Assembly: GCA_031270585.1 (NCBI GenBank)
Contig: JAISXK010000130.1
Location: 1 to 39,612, forward strand
Direction of reading: 5' to 3'
Length of the DNA stretch: 39,612 bases
DNA from: Clostridiales bacterium
Lineage (GTDB): Bacteria > Bacillota > Clostridia > Christensenellales > CAG-138
Shown here in pieces: positions 1-7,467 of this stretch. The notes beneath the pieces are model-generated. The model did no database searches. It was not told the DNA's origin and saw nothing but the letters and a program-made list of their open reading frames with translations. Within the stretch, counting starts at the first letter, position 1; each line of letters starts with the position of its first letter. Made by a program: the position numbers and the translations under genes.

Positions 1-1079
1 ATTGCCGCCGCAGCTATCGTCTCCCAGTCGGACACGCGCAGCAGATTGCCCTCATTGTACGCGGAAAAACCAAGTTTTCCTTCAAACCATTCCGTATAGA
101 ATGCCAGCAGCGAATCGTAGCCCGCCGTGCCGTATTTGATTTGGTCATACGCACTGTGCCCCGCGCTCGGGAAGCCGGCTATTTCAAACACAAGGTGCTG
201 TCCGCTTGGTTCCACGAGTATACGGTAGTATTCACTGACCGCGCCATTCGGGTACATATACAGGCGCACCGTTTTCCCATTCGAACCGCTCGTTTCTATT
301 ACAAAGCGCAAGGGTCCGGGCGCGTCGCCTGCAGCTCCGCTGTGGTTCAGTCCAACGGCGTTTTCATGAATCAACCAAGTGGCAGGGTTCGTCGGGATCA
401 CCGCGCCGCTACTCTTTAGATGGTACACAAGAAAATCTTCACTAAGCACAATACTCCCGCTCGGGACTGCCCCAAAAGGATTCATCGCCGAAAGGTAGCC
501 GGCGCCAGCGGCGGCCCAGGCCGGATTCCGACGAAGTTGGAAAGTGAGTTTCGCGTCCTCCCCACCTACTTTTCCGAATACCAGCCAGCGCATGGTCACG
601 TCCGCGTTGGCGTTTACTGGTATTGACCCAAGACCCAGCGGGGCTGGAGCTGAGATCGTATGGACAAGTAGATTGGTGCTCAAGGTGTACCACCACTCGT
701 TCCAGAGTACAGGCGTCGTGTTCTGCGTCGTGCTCAGGTTGTTTGTAAGAACCGCGTTTACAGTCGTTCCAGCGGCAGGTACTGTCATAAACGCGTTTTC
801 ACTAACGTTCAGCGATACGTTTTCCGGCCTGAACCGCAATTGCGTATACCCGTCACCGAACACGTCCTCCCCTTTCGGGATCACCAGTTTACCTATCGCG
901 GCGATGATTTCATTCTTCGCATACCCGCGATCCGTCGCCGGTAATTGCAACGCGTTACCCAGTAGGTCAAGCCCCGAGTGTTCTACGAGATATATTTCTA
1001 TCTCATACGGGCTCTGTGTCTCATCAGGCGGCGTGTTCGGCGTATACGCCAGCGCCGGCGCCGCAAGGCCAAGCGCCAC
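1..1079 (-). CDS. Exported protein of unknown function, partial (C-terminus beyond window)
   Basis: One frame stays open on the minus strand from about position 1114 down to the left edge, so the stop codon lies outside the window. The N-terminus reads like a signal peptide: an Arg, then LFVALGLAAPALA, then YTPNTPPDET, with a plausible cut after ALA. The mature part is rich in Asn, Thr, Val and Gly with alternating hydrophobic residues, as in beta-rich secreted proteins (for example TVRLYMYPNGAVSEYYRIL). I recognise no family. It lies just after the ABC-2 permease gene on the same strand, so it may share its transcript. The start is unclear. GTG at 1079 leaves too short a signal peptide; an ATA at 1095-1097 would give a good one but is a rare start codon. 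An early frameshift is also possible. Confidence 0.6.
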   Translation of the reverse strand, partial: MALGLAAPALAYTPNTPPDETQSPYEIEIYLVEHSGLDLLGNALQLPATDRGYAKNEIIAAIGKLVIPKGEDVFGDGYTQLRFRPENVSLNVSENAFMTVPAAGTTVNAVLTNNLSTTQNTTPVLWNEWWYTLSTNLLVHTISAPAPLGLGSIPVNANADVTMRWLVFGKVGGEDAKLTFQLRRNPAWAAAGAGYLSAMNPFGAVPSGSIVLSEDFLVYHLKSSGAVIPTNPATWLIHENAVGLNHSGAAGDAPGPLRFVIETSGSNGKTVRLYMYPNGAVSEYYRILVEPSGQHLVFEIAGFPSAGHSAYDQIKYGTAGYDSLLAFYTEWFEGKLGFSAYNEGNLLRVSDWETIAAAA

Positions 1080-1102
1080 AAAAAGCCGCCCGCTTATTGC
1101 GC

Positions 1103-1897
1103 CTACCGCTTCAGCAGCGTTTCATAGCTGATTTTTTGCGGCACGCCGCGCATGCATATCCCCGCAAGCAGCGCGAACGCCGCGCCCACGCCCAGCAGCA
1201 GCCACGCGCTCGCAAAAACCATGCCGCTAAACTGGGTAATGATAAACGCCATCACGGGCAATATCAAAAAGATTGTCCGCTGTTGCGATTCATCCGCCGT
1301 TTGCGCCTTGGCCGATCCGCGCACAATCAGCGTGATAACAAAAAGCGATATGGCGGGCGCCACAAAAAGCAGCGTAACCAGCCAGTTGATACCCGGGAAA
1401 ACGGGGCTGCCCAGCGTAAGAAGCAGTTCTGCTTCCGCCACCAGCAGCATCGCCGCGAAGGAACACAGCGAAACCAGCATGCTAAGCGTAAAGGACGCCA
1501 ATATTTTTGATTGAAATACCCCGCGCAAAGGCAGCGGGCAGTATAAGAGCGTTTCCAGCGTGTGCTTTTCCTTCTCGCCCACAAACGAGCTTGCCGCCGA
1601 AACGCTTGCCACCATAACGGGTATCAGCAGGAAAAAAGCCGGCATGATGTTGTTAATCAATAGCCAAAGCATCACTTGCTGCGTGCCGTCCGTTTGCTCG
1701 CCGGGGGGCAGAAAAGCCGCGAGTTTTTCCATTTCCATCATTTCCTGCGGAGAAAAATGCGCCAGCAATATAAACACGCTTGGCACTACGACCGCCACCA
1801 CAATCGGCACCGCTAAAAGCGGTATCAACTGCCGCTTGTTGGTTATAAGGGCGCGCAGGTCTTTCTTTATGATAGCCCGCCGCATACTATGGATCAT
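1103..1897 (-). CDS. ABC-2 type transporter permease (NatB-like)
   Basis: This 264-residue membrane protein is probably the channel half of an ABC exporter; its partner ATPase lies immediately upstream. One hydrophobic segment lies near residues 25-45, followed by an extracellular loop rich in Glu and Met. About five more segments run from residue 80 to the end. The cytoplasmic motif GEKEKHTLETLLYCP, between segments two and three, is typical of ABC-2 permeases of the NatB/YhaP kind. The ATG overlaps the TGA of the ATPase gene by four bases (ATGA), which implies translational coupling. The substrate cannot be told from sequence; NatAB relatives export sodium ions or act in stress resistance. 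Confidence 0.85.
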   Translation of the reverse strand: MIHSMRRAIIKKDLRALITNKRQLIPLLAVPIVVAVVVPSVFILLAHFSPQEMMEMEKLAAFLPPGEQTDGTQQVMLWLLINNIMPAFFLLIPVMVASVSAASSFVGEKEKHTLETLLYCPLPLRGVFQSKILASFTLSMLVSLCSFAAMLLVAEAELLLTLGSPVFPGINWLVTLLFVAPAISLFVITLIVRGSAKAQTADESQQRTIFLILPVMAFIITQFSGMVFASAWLLLGVGAAFALLAGICMRGVPQKISYETLLKR

Positions 1898-2814
1898 GAC
1901 GCCGCCTCCTTTACGCCGCGCTTTTCCAGCAGGGCGAAATAAATTTCCTCAAGCGTAAGCTGGCGCGCCGATACGCCATATATCTTGCCGCCGCGCTCCA
2001 CAATCTTTTTTACCAGGGGCGGTATGTCGTCCTCCGTTTGCAGCGTGAGCGAAAACTCATGCCCATTAAGAGCGGTGTATGGGATGTCGTCCGGCGGCAG
2101 GCTGGCGGTAAGGCGCACAGTCAGGCCGGAAAAAACCAACGTGCGCAGCTCCGCAAGCGTGCCTGCGGCAAGCAGCGCCCCTTCGTCAATCAGCCCATAG
2201 GCGGTGCAAAGCTCCTGCGCGTAACGCAATTGGTGCGTGCATAAAAATATGGTGGTGCCTTCTTCGTGAGCCAGGCGCTTGATCATATCGTTTACGTTTT
2301 GCGCGTTCTCAGGGTCAAGTCCCGACGTGGGTTCATCCAGAAACAATATTTTAGGCCGGTGAATCATCGCGCGTGCCAGCGAGAGCCGCTGGCGCATGCC
2401 GGTGGAATACGTTGAAAGCTTTTGATCTTTGGCGCACATAAGCTCCAGCGCGGCAAATAGCCGGTCGGCGCGCGCGCGGCATTCCCGCGCGTTTACGCCA
2501 AATACGGCGCCAAAGAACAGCAGGTTTTCCATCCCCGTCATATGCTCGTACATCTGCGCGTGCTCCGTCACCACGCCGGATAGCTTATGTACGCCGCAAG
2601 GGTCTGCGGCGGGGTCTGTCCCAAACACGCGGCAACAGCCCGCCGTAGGCGTAAGCATGCCGTTCAGCAGCTTTACGGCGGTGGTCTTCCCTGCGCCGTT
2701 GGGCCCCAGGAACCCGAATATCTCGCCCTGTCCCAACGCGAAGCTCACGGCGTCCACGGCCTTTTTTCCCTGCGGGAATATTTTTGTAAGGTTTTCAGCC
2801 ACAACCGCTTGCAT
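1894..2814 (-). CDS. ABC transporter ATP-binding protein (NatA-like)
   Basis: This is the ATPase subunit that would power the permease encoded directly downstream. Walker A (GPNGAGKTT) is at residues 37-45. The signature motif is YSTGMRQRLSLARA, Walker B is ILFLDEPTSGLD, and the switch histidine is in FLCTHQL. After the ATPase core of about 220 residues there is an 80-residue C-terminal extension, as in ABC-2 exporter ATPases such as NatA and CcmA-like proteins. The longest frame starts at a TTG at 2820, but AAGGG lies only one base from it. The ATG at 2814 has proper spacing and is preferred, giving 306 residues. The gene sits 63 bases after the threonine aldolase gene and may be read through from it. 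Confidence 0.9.
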   Translation of the reverse strand: MQAVVAENLTKIFPQGKKAVDAVSFALGQGEIFGFLGPNGAGKTTAVKLLNGMLTPTAGCCRVFGTDPAADPCGVHKLSGVVTEHAQMYEHMTGMENLLFFGAVFGVNARECRARADRLFAALELMCAKDQKLSTYSTGMRQRLSLARAMIHRPKILFLDEPTSGLDPENAQNVNDMIKRLAHEEGTTIFLCTHQLRYAQELCTAYGLIDEGALLAAGTLAELRTLVFSGLTVRLTASLPPDDIPYTALNGHEFSLTLQTEDDIPPLVKKIVERGGKIYGVSARQLTLEEIYFALLEKRGVKEAAS

Positions 2815-2877
2815 ATGCAATCCCTTTCTGCCGTTATTGGCGCGTCACTCTTAAAATTCGCTTTGTCAAAAAAGGGA

Positions 2878-3927
2878 TCACATGTTTTTCCTGGGTGATA
2901 GCGTCGCAATATACGCACGCATAGCGGCAAGCGCTTTGTCTATCCTTTCACGGGTAACGTCGTTGTGCGTAACAAAGCGGTATGCATCCGTCAGTATGCC
3001 GGATACCTTGATGCCTTTGTGAAACATAAAATCCACAAAGCCGTCGGATGTAAACGCGGGGTTTTCCGTCCTCCAAAAGACCATATTGATCTTAACCCTG
3101 TTCATATCCGCGCTGACGCCGGGCAGTTTGTTAAGCTCTTCGCCGAGATATTTCGCGTTGGCGTGATCCTCATGCAGGCGTTTTGTCATAACCTCCAGCG
3201 CCACGATGCCGGGCGCCGCCAGCACGCCCGCCTGACGCAGGCCGCCGCCCACCATTTTGCGCATAAAGCGCACCCTTTCTATAAAGGCTTTCGAACCGCA
3301 TACCACCGCCCCCACCGGCGCGCACAATCCCTTGGAAAGGCAAAATGTAACGGAATCGCATTTGCTTGCGATATCTTTGGCCGCGCAGCCCAGAGCCAGC
3401 GCCGCGTTGAATATACGCGCGCCGTCCATATGCACGGGCACGCCCAGCGCGTGGGCGGCGTCGCACGCCTCGTTCAGCGCAGTCAGCGGCGCCACATCGC
3501 CGTTGCAAAGAGCGTTTTCCAGGCAGACCAGCCCCGTGCGGGGAAAATGCATATCCTTTGGGCGGTACAGCCGTTTGATATCATCCGCGTAAAGGAAGGT
3601 GTCGGGGTTTTGTACCAACGCGTAGCTCACGCCGCTCAGGCGGGCGGCCGCGCCGCTTTCATAATGCGCAATGTGGCTGTCCTTCCCAACTATAATCTCG
3701 TCGCCATAGCGCGTGTGGGCCATGATGCATGTCTGGTTTCCCATCAGCCCCGATGTTACAAAAATCGCCGCTTCTTTGCCCAGCATGTCGGCGGCCAGCG
3801 CCTCCAGCCGGTTTACGGTTGGGTCGTCAGAATACACGTCGTCGCCCACCTCGGCCTCAAACATGGCGCGGCGCATCTCCTGGGTGGGCTGGGTAACGGT
3901 ATCGCTTCTCAAATCAATATATTTCAT
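2878..3927 (-). CDS. ltaE: Low-specificity L-threonine aldolase
   Basis: PLP-dependent enzyme of fold type I that splits L-threonine (and allo-threonine) into glycine and acetaldehyde. The 349-residue length is normal for the family. The N-terminus IDLRSDTVTQPT is diagnostic. The PLP-binding lysine is K199 in TFCLSKG; the cofactor-contacting Asp and Arg are in HMDGAR (D168, R171). The glycine-rich GGGLRQAG also fits. No Shine-Dalgarno site precedes the ATG; instead an extended -10 box lies six bases upstream, so the message may be leaderless (see the separate promoter entry). The next gene downstream is the ABC ATPase; no functional link to it is evident. Confidence 0.93.
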   Translation of the reverse strand: MKYIDLRSDTVTQPTQEMRRAMFEAEVGDDVYSDDPTVNRLEALAADMLGKEAAIFVTSGLMGNQTCIMAHTRYGDEIIVGKDSHIAHYESGAAARLSGVSYALVQNPDTFLYADDIKRLYRPKDMHFPRTGLVCLENALCNGDVAPLTALNEACDAAHALGVPVHMDGARIFNAALALGCAAKDIASKCDSVTFCLSKGLCAPVGAVVCGSKAFIERVRFMRKMVGGGLRQAGVLAAPGIVALEVMTKRLHEDHANAKYLGEELNKLPGVSADMNRVKINMVFWRTENPAFTSDGFVDFMFHKGIKVSGILTDAYRFVTHNDVTRERIDKALAAMRAYIATLSPRKNM

Positions 3928-3933
3928 GGTGGT

Positions 3934-3942
3934 ATTATACCA
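3934..3942 (-). promoter_or_regulatory. Extended -10 promoter of the threonine aldolase gene, probably leaderless
   Basis: On the minus strand TGGTATAATACCACC runs directly into the ATG at 3927. TGG followed by TATAAT is an extended -10 element; no good -35 box is seen. Only six bases separate TATAAT from the start codon, so transcription should begin at or next to the ATG. The core GGTATAATACC is also palindromic around one central base and could be bound by a repressor. Confidence 0.5.
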
Positions 3943-4067
3943 TACAACAAAGCAAAAAAATTCCCGAAATAAACAAAAAACGAAATTTCATGGAGAAGCA
4001 TAGCAAATACGTTCGCCCAATCGTGTTACCTGCGGCGCGGCGGGGTTCTCCCGGTATGTTTCCCAAA

Positions 4068-4138
4068 CCGCCCGGCAAGGTTTGCGTAAAGCCGGCTGTG
4101 CCGCCGGTAAAACGCAAAAATGGAGATCGGACGGGCGG
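4068..4138. other. Nested inverted repeats (three coaxial stems)
   Basis: Three stems nest inside one another. The outer stem is CCGCCCG (4068-4074) with CGGGCGG (4132-4138). The middle stem is TTTGCGT (4081-4087) with ACGCAAA (4112-4118). The inner stem is CCGGC (4092-4096) with GCCGG (4103-4107). A symmetric AAA/AAA internal loop separates middle and inner stems. It lies between the ridA-like stop and the threonine aldolase promoter. No T-run follows on either strand, so it is not an ordinary intrinsic terminator. It could be an RNA structure at the 3' end of the ridA-like transcript or a small palindromic repeat. Confidence 0.55.
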
Positions 4139-4145
4139 CAAACGA

Positions 4146-4607
4146 TTATGGTTTTACCCTTACGATGGCCTCCACCTCGCAAACGCCGCCCAGCGGCAAC
4201 GCGCTTACGCCTAAGGCGCTGCGGCTGTGCGCGCCCGCGCCGCCAAACACCTCGCGCATCAGCTCGGATGCGCCGTTGATAACCTTGGGGTGGTCGTAAA
4301 AATCCGGCGTGCTGTTTACAAAGCCCGTCACCTTCACCACCTGTTCTACCCGGTCAAGGTCGCCCACCATGCTTTTGATGGCGGCAATGCAGTTGATGGC
4401 GCAGATCTTCGCGGCTTCATAGCCTTCCGCAACGGTTGTGTTTTCCCCCAGCCTCCCCTTTTTCAATACGCCGTTTTGTATGGGCAATTGGCCGGATGTA
4501 AAGATGAGCGCGCCGGCGCGTACTGCGGGCACATACGCGGCCACCGGTTCGGGAACATCGGGCAGGTCGATACCGAGCTTTCTTAATTTGTCTTCAACTT
4601 TTGACAC
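4146..4607 (-). CDS. RidA family (YjgF/YER057c/UK114) protein
   Basis: RidA-type enzymes hydrolyse reactive enamine or imine intermediates made by PLP-dependent enzymes; this longer subgroup (about 153 residues) is less well characterised. The conserved C-terminal signature HSRSALGVSALPLGGVCEVEAIV is present, including the Arg that contacts the substrate carboxylate (R129). The ATG at 4613 lies only two bases from GGAGG; the GTG at 4607 has eight-base spacing and gives the family's usual opening, SKVEDKLRKLGIDLP, so I prefer it. The neighbouring PLP-dependent threonine aldolase is a reasonable functional partner, since such enzymes release imines, but this is inference. Confidence 0.85.
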   Translation of the reverse strand: MSKVEDKLRKLGIDLPDVPEPVAAYVPAVRAGALIFTSGQLPIQNGVLKKGRLGENTTVAEGYEAAKICAINCIAAIKSMVGDLDRVEQVVKVTGFVNSTPDFYDHPKVINGASELMREVFGGAGAHSRSALGVSALPLGGVCEVEAIVRVKP

Positions 4608-4651
4608 GTACATGCCCTCCTTATAGTGGCGTGCTATACTTTCGTATGCTT

Positions 4652-5713
4652 TCAGGCGTCATTACGGAGAATAGGCCGCGAAATATTGATGGTGTGTTCA
4701 ATCTTGCTTCCGGGCTTATACTGCAATAGACGCCCGTTCTTTTCCAGACGGGATTCTATTTGGAATGTGTTGCCCGTGTCGGGGTTTTTCCAGGCGTATA
4801 CCTTTTGCGGGCTTTTATAGATAAATGCGCTGCCGGATTTGATGGATGTAAAGAATTGCACGCCCACGCCGGCCATGCCGCGCCGCGCGCCGTGCACCTT
4901 GAGCTTGCGCATCAGCCGGTAATAGTATTCCCCGTCAGACCACCCGCAGTCGAGCACCAAATGCGCGTCGCAGGGGAAATCCGGGTACATCTTTTGCAGT
5001 TCCCGGGAAATGCCCAGCACGTTGGCTGTGCCAAGATACATTTGCACATGGCTGCCATGTCCGCTGTGATAGGTTTGGTTTTTGGAGTTATAGGCGATAT
5101 CCCCGATCATGGCGTGCTCCAGCGAGGGCAGCACCATATGCGGGCGAACACCGGAAAGCGTGCGCGTTACACCCGTGGTGCCGGAAAAAAACAACGCGTT
5201 GGATACGTCCGGCACAACGATACCGGCCTGCAAATAAATCCAGGAGAGGTATTTGGCGCAGTCCAGCCCCCCCACGGGATATTGGCCCACGCCGGTGCGG
5301 CGCCACCAGTTTTCGTTAAAGCCCTTGTAATCGCCCTTGCCGCCAAATTCAAAGGGCACGCCCGACACCGTAACGCCGTTGATCTCCGCCGCATAGGAGT
5401 GGATATCCGTCCCGTACGTGCGCTCGTAGGCGATCACAAACGGATGGTCGTAGGGCAGCAGCCGAAAGCCAATTTCCACCAGCTGGCGCTCAAACTTTGT
5501 GATGGGCTTCGTGCGCTTTTCCGCCGCGCCGGTCGTTTTTTCCGCGCGCTTTTCCTCTTCTTCTTTTTGCTCTTCTTCCGGCTCCTCGTTGCCCGGCGCG
5601 TTCTCCTGCATAAGCGCCATAAGGGGCGGGGAAGCCTGATAAGCCGCAAGTGATATCGGGTTTGTAAACAACATAGCCGCCGCCAGCGACGCCGCCAGAA
5701 TTGTTTTTCGCAT
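4652..5713 (-). CDS. Secreted NlpC/P60-like cell-wall hydrolase
   Basis: The protein has 353 residues. A signal peptide occupies residues 1-24 (ILAASLAAAMLFTNPISLAA). A Glu/Lys-rich linker follows at about 40-68. The catalytic part has a Cys in GGLDCAKYLSWIY (C152) and a His in GSHVQMYLG (H222), with a likely third residue in DAHLVLDCG (H251). This Cys-His arrangement fits the NlpC/P60 papain-like fold, whose members cut peptidoglycan stem peptides. The sequence is divergent, so the bond cut is uncertain. The start has GAGGG six bases upstream. The gene follows noc by 36 bases on the same strand and is probably co-transcribed with it, an unusual place, since parA/parB genes often follow noc. 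Confidence 0.72.
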   Translation of the reverse strand: MRKTILAASLAAAMLFTNPISLAAYQASPPLMALMQENAPGNEEPEEEQKEEEEKRAEKTTGAAEKRTKPITKFERQLVEIGFRLLPYDHPFVIAYERTYGTDIHSYAAEINGVTVSGVPFEFGGKGDYKGFNENWWRRTGVGQYPVGGLDCAKYLSWIYLQAGIVVPDVSNALFFSGTTGVTRTLSGVRPHMVLPSLEHAMIGDIAYNSKNQTYHSGHGSHVQMYLGTANVLGISRELQKMYPDFPCDAHLVLDCGWSDGEYYYRLMRKLKVHGARRGMAGVGVQFFTSIKSGSAFIYKSPQKVYAWKNPDTGNTFQIESRLEKNGRLLQYKPGSKIEHTINISRPILRNDA

Positions 5714-5749
5714 TGGTTTCCCTCAAAATAACCGATTTGTGTTGTAAGC

Positions 5750-6643
5750 CTACCGCCTTACGCGAATAAACAGATCGATACCGTCGGTGGTGTCGGTCTG
5801 TTCAATTTCCACCGTCATGCCGGCCTCTTCCAACTGCTTGGTGGCGGAGGTGACGGTGTTTACAAACATGCGGTAATCGCGCAGATACCGCAGTATCCGG
5901 GGGCGGGGCGCCGCCCCGTCGCGTTTTTCGTCGTATTGGCGATTGAGCGTTTTTTCAACCATACGCTCAGTTTCTTTTACGGAAAGGCCCTTTGCGCGCA
6001 CCTTGTCGATCACGGAAAGCTGCGTGGCCTCATCCTTTAATCTTAAAAGGGCGCGGGCATGCCGCTCCGTCATACGCGCCGCAGTCATGGCCTCTTTGAT
6101 TGTGGGGGTCAGGCGCAATAAGCGAAGCTTGTTGGCGATTGCGGATTGGCTTTTGCCCAGGCGGATGGCAAGCTCTTCCTGCGTGAGGCCGTAAGCGCTG
6201 ATGAGCTGCGCGTAGCACGCGGCCTCTTCTAAATAATGCAGGTTTTCGCGTTGCAGGTTTTCTATAAGCGCCACCATAGCGCCTTCCTGTTCCACCATGC
6301 CGTCTTCCACAATACAGCTGCATTCCAGCATGCCCAGGAGCTTGCAGGCGCGCAAACGGCGTTCGCCCGCAACAAGTACGTAACCGGCGCCGGTTTGGCG
6401 CACAACAACAGGCTGTATGAGGCCCACCTGCTTGATGGATTGCGCCAATTCTTCTATGCCGGTTTCGTCGAAGGTTTTGCGCGGCTGGTTAGGGTTGGGA
6501 AGGATATCACAAACAGGCAGCTTTAAAAGGCGCTTGCCCTGTAGCGCTGCGGGCGCGATAGCGGTATCCATCGCGTCGGGCTGCTCGTCCACAGGCAAAA
6601 CGTAATCGTGTCGTTTGCCCTTCGAAAAATCAAATACAGCCAT
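5750..6643 (-). CDS. noc: Nucleoid occlusion protein Noc (ParB family)
   Basis: Noc binds dispersed DNA sites and stops the division septum from forming over the nucleoid; it is a paralogue of ParB and uses CTP to clamp DNA. The 297-residue protein has the ParB N-terminal domain with LVAGERRLRA (residues 91-99) and ENLQRENLHYLEEA (128-141). A helix-turn-helix follows at about 152-175 (LTQEELAIRLGKSQSAIANKL is split here for length: key residues Q155, S165, S167). The longest frame begins 66 bases earlier, but GGAGG seven bases before the ATG at 6643 decides the start. Position after mnmG and rsmG supports Noc over ParB. Confidence 0.85.
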   Translation of the reverse strand: MAVFDFSKGKRHDYVLPVDEQPDAMDTAIAPAALQGKRLLKLPVCDILPNPNQPRKTFDETGIEELAQSIKQVGLIQPVVVRQTGAGYVLVAGERRLRACKLLGMLECSCIVEDGMVEQEGAMVALIENLQRENLHYLEEAACYAQLISAYGLTQEELAIRLGKSQSAIANKLRLLRLTPTIKEAMTAARMTERHARALLRLKDEATQLSVIDKVRAKGLSVKETERMVEKTLNRQYDEKRDGAAPRPRILRYLRDYRMFVNTVTSATKQLEEAGMTVEIEQTDTTDGIDLFIRVRR

Positions 6644-6656
6644 CGCTGTTCCTCCA

Positions 6657-6670
6657 ATTATAGCATTATA
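6657..6670 (-). promoter_or_regulatory. Tandem TATAAT boxes upstream of noc
   Basis: Two perfect TATAAT hexamers lie on the minus strand at 6665-6670 and 6657-6662. The nearer one abuts the GGAGG ribosome site, so only the farther one could give a message that keeps the site. No convincing -35 box is seen at 17 bases. This suggests noc can be transcribed apart from rsmG. Confidence 0.4.
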
Positions 6671-6774
6671 GTTCGCTCTTTTCGGCCCAATTCCTTGTGG
6701 GTGGAGCAAATATAGTGGGGAAACGGCAAAAACAGAGCGTGTTCGGCAGAGCGGCGGGTTTAACGCAGTTAAAG

Positions 6775-7467
6775 CTACAGCGGCTTTCTGGCGGGGTCGC
6801 CCGCCTTGCGTGGGTAAACAGAAGGCGTTGGCGCAAGCTTTTCTACAAGCGCCAGCGTGCGCGCGCCATAGCTTACCGTTAGCGGCACAAGCTTTATGCG
6901 GCAGTGCAGTATGTTTGCGGCAAAGCCCGCCTCGTTACTTTCATCCCGCGCGTGTTTGCCGCGGTAGGCGATAAATACGCCGCCGGGCTTGACAAAAGGC
7001 GTGCATATCTCCAGCAGCACGCGCAAAGGGGCCACCGCCCGCGCCAGCGCGATATCGTATTGTTCGCGGTGCGTAACGTCATGGGATAGCGTTTCCGCGC
7101 GGGCGCACACGCAGCTTGCCTCTAAGCCCAGCTTGGCCGTGGTATCGGTTAAAAAGCCTACCCGCTTTTGCGTGCTGTCCATCAGCGTCATGCCGATAGC
7201 GGGCCGCATGATCAAAAGCGGTATGCCGGGAAACCCCGCGCCGGTGCCCACATCAATACAGCGCGCGCCCTGCGGGATATACGGCGATGCCGTCAGGCTA
7301 TCCACAAAGTGCTTTAGCACAATCTCCTCAGGGTCGGTGATGGCGGTCAAATTCATATGCGTATTAGCCGTTAGCAGCATTTGGCTGTAGGCTGTAAGCC
7401 GCCGCGCGGCGTCCGCGTCCGCCTGCGGAATGTATCTTTCTATCAGCGTGGACATGGTTGCGCTCAT
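6775..7467 (-). CDS. rsmG: 16S rRNA (guanine(527)-N7)-methyltransferase RsmG
   Basis: RsmG (GidB) uses S-adenosylmethionine to methylate N7 of G527 in the 530 loop of 16S rRNA; its loss gives low-level streptomycin resistance. The 230-residue length is normal. The SAM-binding motif is DVGTGAGFPGIPLLI at about residues 72-86. The family signatures NLTAITDPEEIVLKHFVDSL and AYRGKH are also present. The ATG at 7467 overlaps the mnmG stop (ATGA) and has GAGGAG eight bases upstream, which settles the start against a much longer open frame. Gene order mnmG-rsmG-noc is conserved in the Bacillota. Confidence 0.94.
   Translation of the reverse strand: MSATMSTLIERYIPQADADAARRLTAYSQMLLTANTHMNLTAITDPEEIVLKHFVDSLTASPYIPQGARCIDVGTGAGFPGIPLLIMRPAIGMTLMDSTQKRVGFLTDTTAKLGLEASCVCARAETLSHDVTHREQYDIALARAVAPLRVLLEICTPFVKPGGVFIAYRGKHARDESNEAGFAANILHCRIKLVPLTVSYGARTLALVEKLAPTPSVYPRKAGDPARKPL

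Noticed and set aside
141..1131. Plus-strand open frames over the first 1.1 kb
   Set aside because: They are shadows of the minus-strand partial gene, which gives a signal peptide and natural protein composition; the plus-strand products are rich in Ser, Arg and Cys and have no ribosome sites.
2861..2870. TTGACA on the minus strand before the ABC ATPase gene
   Set aside because: No -10 box lies at 16-18 bases downstream, so it is not supported as a promoter.
3990..4279. Short open frames between the threonine aldolase and ridA-like genes
   Set aside because: Arg/Pro/Ala-rich products with no ribosome site; the DNA is better explained by the nested hairpin and as antisense to the ridA-like gene.
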